Shown here: positions 1-7,020 of the stretch, piece after piece
How the letters are laid out: the number at the start of each line of letters is the position of its first letter
Numbering within the stretch: the stretch's first letter is position 1
DNA from: an uncultured Akkermansia sp.
GTDB taxonomy: Bacteria; Verrucomicrobiota; Verrucomicrobiia; Verrucomicrobiales; Akkermansiaceae
Direction: 5' to 3'
DNA length: 64,000 nucleotides
Assembly (NCBI GenBank): GCA_949296365.1
Contig: CASFPZ010000003.1
Span: 32,733-96,732, forward strand
Notes under the pieces: model-generated
Database searches by the model: none
Told to the model about the DNA's origin: nothing
Seen by the model: the letters and a program-made list of their open reading frames with translations, nothing else
Translations under genes and position numbers: made by a program

Positions 1-1
1 G

Positions 2-1339
2 GTTCTTACGGGAATCGTGTTCTTTTTGATGTTAAACGCTTTTTTTGTCGCAAGCGAATTTTCAATTGTCAAAGTACGAGAAAGCCAATTGCAGGCAGAC
101 GAGACTGATGCTTCTCGTCGTATGAAACGCAAATTGGAAACTGCTTTGTCTGTTGTGCGTCACTTGGATTCCTACCTTTCTGTAACTCAAATCGGAATTA
201 CGTTGGCTTCTTTGGCTTTAGGCTTTTTGGGTGAACCTTTGGTCGCCAGCTTGTTGGCCCCAACGTTGAAATTGACTGGCTGGGTGAGCGAAACTGTGAT
301 TAATGTCGTGTCGATGGTTGGGGCATACGCATTTTTCACTTTCGCCCATGTTGTATTGGGTGAGTTGGTCCCTAAGTCGGTGGCAATCCGCTATACGTAT
401 CAAACTGCAATATTTACTTCGACAATTTTACATTGGTTTTATGTGATCTTTAGGAGCTTGGGCATTGTCGCGGCATTTAATGGTACGGCTAACTTCATTT
501 TGCGCTATATTCTGCACATTAACCCTGATGAAGTAAAGAATCCCGTTCACAGCTCCGATGAGTTGGCTTTGTTGGTCGCCGAAAGTGAACGCTCTCAGGA
601 AGTGACCCCTACAGAAGCCGAAATCTCAAAAAATGCGTTGGAGTTGAATGAAATGTGCGTGAAAGATATTCTGACTCCTCGTAGCGAGGTGGATGTGCTG
701 GATTTGGATAAAACTTATGAGGCTAACTGGGAATTGGCTCAGCGTTCTCGACACACGAGATTCCCGTTGGTGCGTGGCAATCATCTCGATGATGTAAAAG
801 GCTGGATTCATGTGAAAGATCTCTTCAAGCTTGTGGGGCAATACCACCCAGATTTGATGAGTATTTGCCGCGAATTAAAGGTGGTCCCTGATTCAATGCC
901 GTTGGACACCTTGTTGTCGTTTTTCTTAAAAGAACGTTCGCATTTCGCATTAGTTGTCGATGAATTCGGTGATTCTCTTGGCCTCGTTTTCCTCGATGAT
1001 GTCCTCGAACAAATTGTTGGCGAAGATATCCAGGATGAATTTGATCAGGAAGAAACGCAAGAATTTGTGCAAACGGCTCCCGGTATTTATATCGTTGATG
1101 GGTCGATCAGCCTCTTCGATTTAGAAGATTATTTGCCGGGCCTCGAATTGGAATGCCCGGGCGTGACTACTTTGGGGGGATACATGACTCATGAACTTGG
1201 CCATATCCCCAACGTGGGCGAAGAATTAAACCTGGGCGCTTATCTGGCGCGCGTAACTAGTTCTGATGGACGACGTGTGACTCAGATCTCGTTGACGAAA
1301 AATTCACAAGAGGAAAAAGACTCTGTTGAAGACGAGTAA
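2..1339 (+). CDS. CNNM/CorC-type membrane protein (DUF21 + CBS pair + CorC_HlyC), 5' partial
   Basis: The open frame runs off the left edge of the window, so the true start lies upstream; a GTG at 17 is only an internal codon. Order of parts: a hydrophobic DUF21 region with three to four membrane helices (to about residue 150), a tandem CBS pair in the middle (it includes the DILTPRSEVD segment that typically opens CBS1), and a C-terminal CorC/HlyC domain (GDSLGLVFLDDVLEQIVG marks its approach). Proteins of this family are inner-membrane divalent cation (Mg2+/Co2+) exporters or resistance factors; older annotations call them hemolysins. The C-terminal tail is acidic. The rnhB start lies 7 bases after the stop, so the two are probably cotranscribed. 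Exact substrate cannot be told from sequence. Confidence 0.9.
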   Translation, partial: VLTGIVFFLMLNAFFVASEFSIVKVRESQLQADETDASRRMKRKLETALSVVRHLDSYLSVTQIGITLASLALGFLGEPLVASLLAPTLKLTGWVSETVINVVSMVGAYAFFTFAHVVLGELVPKSVAIRYTYQTAIFTSTILHWFYVIFRSLGIVAAFNGTANFILRYILHINPDEVKNPVHSSDELALLVAESERSQEVTPTEAEISKNALELNEMCVKDILTPRSEVDVLDLDKTYEANWELAQRSRHTRFPLVRGNHLDDVKGWIHVKDLFKLVGQYHPDLMSICRELKVVPDSMPLDTLLSFFLKERSHFALVVDEFGDSLGLVFLDDVLEQIVGEDIQDEFDQEETQEFVQTAPGIYIVDGSISLFDLEDYLPGLELECPGVTTLGGYMTHELGHIPNVGEELNLGAYLARVTSSDGRRVTQISLTKNSQEEKDSVEDE

Positions 1340-1346
1340 ATCCCAC

Positions 1347-1982
1347 ATGCCTAGTAACAATTCTCCTTCTTTGGCCTTTGAAGAAGCTGCATATAATTCC
1401 GGGCGTGTTCGCGTAGCGGGCATCGACGAAGCGGGGCGGGGCCCGCTCGCTGGCCCTGTCGTAGCCGGGGCTGTCGTCTTACCTCGAGGTGATGGTATCC
1501 CTCATGGCTTAAATGATTCTAAAAAATTGTCAGTTCGGCGCAGAGAACAACTTTTCGAGGAACTGATGCAGTGCCGTGGGATAATTGCTGCTGTTGGCAT
1601 GGCTTCTGTTGAAGAAATTGATTCTCTGAATATTTTGAAAGCGACTCACCTGGCGATGAAGCGTGCTGTCCTGCTGCTAGCTAAAAAAGCTGATTTTTGC
1701 TTGATCGATGGTTTGCCTGTCCCGAATTTCCCTGTGTTGCACCAAGCGATTGTGGGGGGAGACTCCCAAAGTCTTTCTATTGCGGCGGCGAGTATTCTTG
1801 CTAAAGTGACGCGAGATCGTATGATGGACGAAGCAGATCAACTTTATCCTGTATATGGCTTTTCTAGGAATAAAGGCTATGGTACAAAAGAGCACATGGA
1901 GGCGTTGCGCTTGTATGGGCCTTGTCCGTTGCATCGCCGTTCGTTTGGGCCTGTTGCACAATTGGAATTGCCGTTTCCCTGA
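1347..1982 (+). CDS. rnhB: Ribonuclease HII
   Basis: Cleaves the RNA strand of RNA-DNA hybrids and removes single misincorporated ribonucleotides from genomic DNA; cytoplasmic and metal dependent. The signature GIDEAGRGPLAGPVVAGAVV is present near residue 26 and supplies the first two acidic catalytic residues. The KLSVRRREQLFEEL, IDGLPVPN and KVTRDRMMDE segments that carry the remaining family motifs follow. About 211 residues is normal for the family. I chose ATG 1347; an in-frame TTG at 1326 overlaps the upstream gene and would add seven residues. The stop at 1982 sits inside or next to the start region of the following YraN-family gene, a pairing (rnhB-yraN) that is common in bacteria. 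Confidence 0.96.
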   Translation: MPSNNSPSLAFEEAAYNSGRVRVAGIDEAGRGPLAGPVVAGAVVLPRGDGIPHGLNDSKKLSVRRREQLFEELMQCRGIIAAVGMASVEEIDSLNILKATHLAMKRAVLLLAKKADFCLIDGLPVPNFPVLHQAIVGGDSQSLSIAAASILAKVTRDRMMDEADQLYPVYGFSRNKGYGTKEHMEALRLYGPCPLHRRSFGPVAQLELPFP

Positions 1983-1986
1983 ACTT

Positions 1987-2403
1987 TTGGAGGATGGTTC
2001 GACTCGCGCGGGCGAACCATGGACGGAGTGGGTGGGCTTGTATGGTGAGATGGCGGCTGAATCGTTTCTGCTTTCTAGCGGCTATCATATCCTGCGCCGC
2101 AATTGGAAAGAAAGGAATTCGGGAGAAATTGATTTGGTGTGTCGAGATCGTGATACGCTTGTCTTTGTCGAAGTAAAAACAAGAACCGTTGAAGGTCAGT
2201 GGGAGGCTAGGCGGGCCGTCAATAAGGAAAAACGCAATTTGATCCGTTCTGGTGCGCGAACATGGCTCCGCATGCTTAAAAACGACGATGTCGTCCATCG
2301 TTATGATATTGTCGAGGTTTACCTGACTGACGGCGAAAAACCGAAAATTTATTTGTTGCAAGCCGCTTTCGGCGATCGGGAACATTTTACTCCTTCCTTT
2401 TGA
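1987..2403 (+). CDS. YraN/UPF0102 family nuclease-like protein
   Basis: Member of the UPF0102 family, which has a restriction-endonuclease-like core. The core motifs are visible: GEMAAESFLLSSGYHILRRNW at the start, GEIDLVCRD and FVEVKTR, which place the acidic and lysine residues of the nuclease fold. The biochemical role is not established. The start is uncertain: TTG 1987 (used here), TTG 1954 and GTG 2032 are in frame and no ATG sits in a sensible place before the core. GTG 2032 has a GGAG four bases upstream but would leave only four residues before the conserved Gly-Glu. The gene directly follows rnhB with at most a few bases between. Confidence 0.88.
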   Translation: MEDGSTRAGEPWTEWVGLYGEMAAESFLLSSGYHILRRNWKERNSGEIDLVCRDRDTLVFVEVKTRTVEGQWEARRAVNKEKRNLIRSGARTWLRMLKNDDVVHRYDIVEVYLTDGEKPKIYLLQAAFGDREHFTPSF

Positions 2404-2799
2404 TGGTTCGCATCTCTGACCAATGAACTGGTCGCATGAACGATTGAAGAACTCGCCTAGAATTGATCTAAAGAATGTATTGTAAATAGTTTAGGATCAT
2501 TTTATGGGACTTCAATTCCCAGGTTTATTGGCAGTTGGTGCCAATTGATGAAAAAAGAGGAGCTGTTGAACGAGGGTACAATACGCTCTCGCAACAGCTC
2601 CTTGGTCCTTACCAACTACTACCTATGAAATCAGCATTCCCTCTTCGAAGGGAGTGTGGAAGCTCTCTCCTTCTTCCATACTCATTACTGATGTATGATC
2701 AGACAACGCCAATTTTATAGTGTTCAAAATTCATGTTGAGCTTATGTCATACAATAAATAGAGAAATTTCTCTGTCGGCGCGAGGCTGGGCGAATGCGA
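2404..2799. other. Intergenic region between convergent yraN and GH2 genes
   Basis: About 400 bases without a convincing protein gene. It holds the minus-strand terminator at 2551-2601 and a second perfect 7-bp inverted repeat at 2527-2545 (ATTGGCA/TGCCAAT). About 200 bases lie between the GH2 stop and the terminator; on the minus strand this stretch has a TATAAA box near 2712-2720 and small hairpins around 2640-2670, so it could be a long 3' UTR or a small RNA. A 5-bp hairpin (GACCA/TGGTC) just after yraN at about 2418-2433 has no T run. Confidence 0.5.
2551..2601 (-). terminator. Rho-independent terminator for minus-strand transcript
   Basis: The arms GGAGCTGTTG (2559-2568) and CAACAGCTCC (2592-2601) are a perfect 10-bp inverted repeat, with a further CGAG/CTCG pairing inside. 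Read on the minus strand the stem is followed by CTTTTTT (complement of 2551-2557). This ends transcription from the GH2 gene or from a small RNA encoded between 2602 and 2800. Confidence 0.85.
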
Positions 2800-5301
2800 T
2801 TAGAGTGATCGGGCTCTGTTGGGAATAGTTTGCCATTCCAACGTGCATGGTTTGGGTTTATGTTTACCTGGATTTCTGACTTGGGCGGTAAGTTTGATTG
2901 TTCCCGCTTTTGTGGTACTTCGCACAAGGACAGGAGCTGTTCCCCAAGAGACGATTCGGGGATTGGCGCCAATGGTAGCGTCTCCGATGATCTCTCCTTC
3001 TCCTTCAATGGTGAATTGGATGACTTCATTGTTGAGGCGTTTGACATTGCCTTCTGTGTCAGTAATGGAGGCGATGACAACAACCATGTCTGAACCGTTT
3101 GCCTGCATGGGGATCCCTTCGTTGTCGAGTGTGAGTGTAATGCGAGATGGCCTTTTGGATGGCTTTCTCACATGGGTCGCAACGACTTTCCCGTCGACAA
3201 GCCCTTCAGCAAGAATTTGACTAGGCTTCCCGGAACGCGACCTCGCTTTAACTTTCATGAAATCAAAAGCATTGGAAAAAATTACGGTGGAACCAGGGCG
3301 TTGAGTTTTTTCTTGCCGAGCATTGAGGACGACTGGTTGTTGGCCTGGGGCGGTGAGTCGTACAGAATCGCAGTTGGTATACACGGTGACATCATGGGGA
3401 GAGAAGGGGGTCATTTCGTGTGCGATATAGACAAAGGGCCCGCTGGCTATGTCTGAGTCCCCCGGGGAGAGGGGCTGTTGAGACTTAAATGCAAACCAAG
3501 AGGTCTTGGGTTGGCGAAAAGAATCCATGATGCCGCCATAGAATGGATCAGGATGATAGCCTCGTTGGTGATCAAACGAATGCCAAAGCGCTCCTCCAAT
3601 ATGGTAAGCAGGGGTTTGGTAGAGGGTTTCCCAACTTGTGTAGGGATAGGGCGGATCGAGGTAGTGGTTGGCTTGGATTAACATTGGAATCTCACCCCAT
3701 TTCCGGGAGGCTCTGCTGGGGGAATTGTGGGAAGACCAATCGTCGACATTATCTCCGAATTCTCGAGTAAAAAAGGGTTTCCCTTGGAGACTTGGTGGAA
3801 CTGTCCCCTCCAAGGGGTGGCTGTATATGAGATCGTAATGTTCTGCTCCGCGAGCCTGGGAATCACAACCCGCATAGCAGGATGGCCAGGGAAATTCTTG
3901 GTGAGTCACCTCGTAAGCTTGTTTGGCAAATTCGGGAGGGTAGGAGGTTTCGTTGAGGATGGGTTCCCAGACCCAGACGCTGGGGTGATTCCGGTCCCGA
4001 CGGATCATTTGGCGAATGTCGCGACAGACGAGTTGGGTAAATTGTGGGTCTTTATTCCAAAATTGCCAACCTGGCGTGGCGACGATGACGAATAAACCTA
4101 GTTCGTCCGCTGCATCCATAAACGCTGGATCTTGAGGGTAGTGAGCTGAACGAACAACTCGCAAACCGGCGTCTCGGAGTTTCTTGGCATCTCGCCAGTG
4201 GGCAATGTTGGGTAGGGCATTCCCAACATAAGCAAAATCTTGGTGCCGATTGGCCCCGATCAGTTTCCCAGAGAAGGGTTTGCCATTCAAAATAAATCCT
4301 TGGTCGTTCATGACGAAGTGACGAATGCCAACCCTGATGGTTTGGGCATCGAGAACTTTGTCTTGCTCTAAAACTTGTACATGGAGTTTCGAAAGATGCG
4401 GATGATCGGGCTCCCATAGGTCTGGGTCGGGAATATCCCATTCCCCATCAAGGTGCATACTGGCTCCTGCTGCAAGAGCGACGCTTTTCTCATAACCCCC
4501 AGCATTTCTTCCTTGCGAATCGACTAATTGAACTCGCACTATCAGATCTCGGGATGAGTCGCTTGTGTTGGAAATGTGAATTTTTGCCCCTACGCGTGCC
4601 TGCTGTGCGTTCGCTGCAAGAGTTCTAAAAAAGACGCCTCCCCCTGCTTGTTCATCAACTTGGTTGGGATCTGTGATGTGGACTGGGTTGGTGGAGATGA
4701 GGTAGACATCGCGGTAGAGTCCGCCCATGTAAGTGAAATCGAGGTGTTCCTGGGGTTTCCCTGGTGGGTAGGTCGGATCGTCGCTGTTGTCTAGTTTGAT
4801 GGCTATGGTATTTTCTTCCCCAAGAATCAGATGTGGGGTGGCATCTAGCGAGATGGGGAGGAATCCTCCTTTGTGGCTGGCTATGTGGCGCCCGTTGAGG
4901 TAAATCTCGGCCTTGCCCATCATGGCTTCGAAATAAAGTGTGAGTTTTTGCCCTTGCAGTGTTGTTGGTGGAGTAAAATGTTTCCTATACCAAACGGGCC
5001 CCTGGTAATTGGAACACCCGCTCGTTTCTTCGGGAACGAGTTCGAGCCCGTGCGGTACGTTCACTCGTTCCCATTGAGTGTCATTTAACTCCGGGGCTTG
5101 CCCTTGGAGAAAATCTCCTTTGAAAAAACGCCACCCTACATTGAGATTGTAAATTTGGCGCGGACTATTCTTGTCCATCATATCGCCGGCGATGGAGAAT
5201 TCTGGTAGGTCTTGTGGCCCTGGATTCTCTGCCTCTCCAATGGGAATGAAACTTAGTAGGCTGAATAAACAAAGACTTTTTGGGGTAAGACGTACAGTCA
5301 T
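2800..5301 (-). CDS. Secreted glycoside hydrolase family 2 (beta-galactosidase-like)
   Basis: An exported enzyme of GH2, most likely a beta-galactosidase but beta-mannosidase or beta-glucuronidase activity cannot be excluded. Residues 1-24 are a signal peptide ending GEA. A jelly-roll sugar-binding domain follows (about 50-205, with YRKHF and LYRDVYL), then an Ig-like domain (about 207-325) and the TIM-barrel. In the barrel, NRHQD (351-355) and RSAHYPQ (384-390) match GH2 substrate-site motifs, ILNE puts the acid/base at Glu451, and FFTREFGD puts the nucleophile at Glu514. The C-terminal part has a domain like those following many bacterial GH2 enzymes and a final Ig-like module. 833 residues is normal for this architecture. 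It is transcribed alone and ends at the terminator at 2551-2601. Confidence 0.9.
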   Translation of the reverse strand: MTVRLTPKSLCLFSLLSFIPIGEAENPGPQDLPEFSIAGDMMDKNSPRQIYNLNVGWRFFKGDFLQGQAPELNDTQWERVNVPHGLELVPEETSGCSNYQGPVWYRKHFTPPTTLQGQKLTLYFEAMMGKAEIYLNGRHIASHKGGFLPISLDATPHLILGEENTIAIKLDNSDDPTYPPGKPQEHLDFTYMGGLYRDVYLISTNPVHITDPNQVDEQAGGGVFFRTLAANAQQARVGAKIHISNTSDSSRDLIVRVQLVDSQGRNAGGYEKSVALAAGASMHLDGEWDIPDPDLWEPDHPHLSKLHVQVLEQDKVLDAQTIRVGIRHFVMNDQGFILNGKPFSGKLIGANRHQDFAYVGNALPNIAHWRDAKKLRDAGLRVVRSAHYPQDPAFMDAADELGLFVIVATPGWQFWNKDPQFTQLVCRDIRQMIRRDRNHPSVWVWEPILNETSYPPEFAKQAYEVTHQEFPWPSCYAGCDSQARGAEHYDLIYSHPLEGTVPPSLQGKPFFTREFGDNVDDWSSHNSPSRASRKWGEIPMLIQANHYLDPPYPYTSWETLYQTPAYHIGGALWHSFDHQRGYHPDPFYGGIMDSFRQPKTSWFAFKSQQPLSPGDSDIASGPFVYIAHEMTPFSPHDVTVYTNCDSVRLTAPGQQPVVLNARQEKTQRPGSTVIFSNAFDFMKVKARSRSGKPSQILAEGLVDGKVVATHVRKPSKRPSRITLTLDNEGIPMQANGSDMVVVIASITDTEGNVKRLNNEVIQFTIEGEGEIIGDATIGANPRIVSWGTAPVLVRSTTKAGTIKLTAQVRNPGKHKPKPCTLEWQTIPNRARSL

Positions 5302-5429
5302 GTTATATGATAATACGTTAGTATTTTAGTACATCTAGCAATGGCTGTGAAAGATGGGACAAGAATTTTGGAAATGACGATCAATGATCTGTTGCTAGCC
5401 GGTGGAATCTTGTAAAGATAAACCCGATT

Positions 5430-6410
5430 ATGAATTTCAAAATCCAATGGGGTCAATGTAGAGTGTTGGCCGTGGGGTCAATCTGCTTTGCTGGAATGTG
5501 CGCCTGTAGTAACCAGATAGTAGGGTCGGAGAATCAGGTGTTGGAACGATCAGCCCAATCAGAGGAAATGGTTATTCCGCTTTCTTGCCGAGAACAGGCT
5601 GACAAGATTGTGCAATCTGTGAACGGGCAGTTCGGCGTCGCTGTTGAGTGGAATGGTAAACTCCTCTATGAACATTTAGGGCAAAATGATTTTGCGATGC
5701 AAAGTGTTGTTAAATTCCCATTGGCGATGAAAGTTTTGGATATGGTTGACAAGGGGGAACTTCGCCTTGATTCCTATATCGAGCTGAAACCTGAAGAGAT
5801 GAATCCTGATACTTGGAGCCCGATGCGCAAAATTTATCCCCAAGGAGGAAGGTTCAAGGTGTCTGAATTAATTCGTTATGCTGTCGCGGAGAGCGATAAT
5901 AATGCTTGCGATCGCTTGTTCCGGTTGATTGGTGGTCCTAAAGAATTGGAAGTCTTCTTGCGCAACCGGGGATTTAATCAAATCTATGTCTGTTCTACCG
6001 AAGAAGAGATGAACCAAAATCCCCAATTACAAGTAAAAAATTCTTCCACTCCATTAGAAATGAACCGTTTACTAAGGGAATGGAATGCTGGTAGAATCCT
6101 AAGCCACGAATCAACTGCCTTCTTGCGAAATGTTATGTCGAGTACGCAAACTGGTAAAATGCGTATGCGGGGGCAATTGCCTACCCATGTCGTTGTCGCT
6201 CACAAAACAGGATCTGGTGGAAGAACCTCTACGGGTATTATGAGAGCTCTCAACGACGTCGGTATTGTCTACCTTCCCAATGGAGAAATATTGACGATTA
6301 GTTTGTTCGTGTCTAACAGCCCCGATAAGGAGTCCCAGTTGGAAGCCGCAATGGCTCAATTAACGCGTTTGTTTTACAATCAGGTAATAGAGCTGGGAGC
6401 AACTTCTTAA
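5430..6410 (+). CDS. Class A beta-lactamase, probable lipoprotein
   Basis: Serine beta-lactamase that hydrolyses the beta-lactam ring. The class A landmarks are in order: SVVK with the active Ser92 and Lys95, SDN at 155-157, a Glu-rich omega-loop segment STEEEMNQN near 189-197, and KTGSG starting at Lys259. The spacing and the Asn-rich omega loop look more like the CfxA/CblA/PER (subclass A2) branch than like TEM. The N-terminus is a signal sequence ending in GMCAC, a plausible lipobox with Cys26 as the lipid-bearing residue, so the enzyme may be tethered in the periplasm. 326 residues is slightly long for class A. It is divergent from the GH2 gene and ends at its own terminator. Substrate range cannot be predicted. 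Confidence 0.92.
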   Translation: MNFKIQWGQCRVLAVGSICFAGMCACSNQIVGSENQVLERSAQSEEMVIPLSCREQADKIVQSVNGQFGVAVEWNGKLLYEHLGQNDFAMQSVVKFPLAMKVLDMVDKGELRLDSYIELKPEEMNPDTWSPMRKIYPQGGRFKVSELIRYAVAESDNNACDRLFRLIGGPKELEVFLRNRGFNQIYVCSTEEEMNQNPQLQVKNSSTPLEMNRLLREWNAGRILSHESTAFLRNVMSSTQTGKMRMRGQLPTHVVVAHKTGSGGRTSTGIMRALNDVGIVYLPNGEILTISLFVSNSPDKESQLEAAMAQLTRLFYNQVIELGATS

Positions 6411-6783
6411 AATCATTTCTCTCTCCTTACTGTCTCTTCATATGCATGGGAGGGTGTGTCGTAACGAACGATGCTCCCTCTTTTTCGTCAATTACACAAA
6501 AGCAGTTCGTTATCTTCAGATTCAATATGTTGCAAATTCCTTTGATCCATGGATTCCTGATTCCTAAAAAAATCCGCTGTAAGGTCGCAAAAGAGTTTAA
6601 TTCACCTGTCTATGCCCTCCTTTTTCTGCTTCGCACACTCTCCTTTAGATTGAAGGTAATAGCCAGGAAAGAAAAAAGAGAATATGCCATTTGACACACC
6701 CCCTTGATAGGCATGGGGGCTTGCCTACAGGAGGCTGAAAAGGGTGCGTGGTTGGCAAGAGTGGCTCGCTCGGTATAAAACCT
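6411..6783. other. Intergenic region after the beta-lactamase
   Basis: About 370 bases between the beta-lactamase stop and the stop of the out-of-frame kinase tail. Apart from the terminator at 6450-6485, I see only a 6-bp inverted repeat TAGGCA/TGCCTA near 6709-6728 in a C/G-rich patch, which could form a hairpin in the kinase transcript. A possible 82-codon plus-strand frame (6446-6694) overlaps the terminator and has no family features, so it is not called. Confidence 0.5.
6450..6485 (+). terminator. Rho-independent terminator of the beta-lactamase gene
   Basis: GAGGG (6450-6454) pairs with CCCTC (6476-6480), and the stem extends inward through GTGTCGT/ACGATGC with G-U pairs around an AACGA loop. 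It is followed directly by TTTTT at 6481-6485. It lies 40 bases after the stop codon. Confidence 0.8.
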
Positions 6784-7020
6784 TTAATCATGGATCTTGA
6801 GAAGTAGGCGTTTGAAAAAGGTTTGTGGATCGATACTATGCACGACCCGGAATTCCTGTAAGTTGACTGTTTTAAAACGAATATTGTGGAGAATGGTGTC
6901 AGTCCCGTCATAGTAAGTGGCAATGCCAACTCCGGGCCCTGTATATCGCAGAAAAATCCCAGAATCCCCCTGAATGGACCCTAGATTGTCATCAAAGAGA
7001 ATGTAGGCGCATTGGGGGCT
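6784..7020 (-). pseudogene. Out-of-frame C-terminal continuation of the membrane kinase
   Basis: Immediately past the kinase stop codon, the minus-strand frame displaced by -1 reads a clean coding stretch of about 78 codons to a TAA at 6784-6786. Its sequence (ILFDDNLGSIQGDSG, then RYTGPGVGIATYYDG) mirrors a segment earlier in the kinase ectodomain (HFTGPDTGIAVHTDGDEG near residue 525), so it is a second copy of the same ectodomain repeat. It has no start codon of its own. In this frame a TAA lies just upstream at 7024-7026, which places the shift between about 6981 and 7023; the C5 run at about 7015-7019 is the obvious site, since one extra C would join the frames. Explanations are a real indel, an assembly error, or programmed -1 frameshifting. 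Confidence 0.8.

Noticed and set aside
1855..1986. Longer N-terminus of the YraN-family gene overlapping rnhB
   Set aside because: The extra residues do not look like the family and would overlap rnhB by 128 bases; the start was placed after the rnhB stop.
6446..6694. Plus-strand frame of 82 codons after the beta-lactamase
   Set aside because: It overlaps the terminator stem, has no start context and no family-like composition.
6645..6929. Minus-strand frame of 94 codons overlapping the kinase tail
   Set aside because: It is in a different frame from the convincing continuation of the kinase (6784-7020), which explains the coding signal there.
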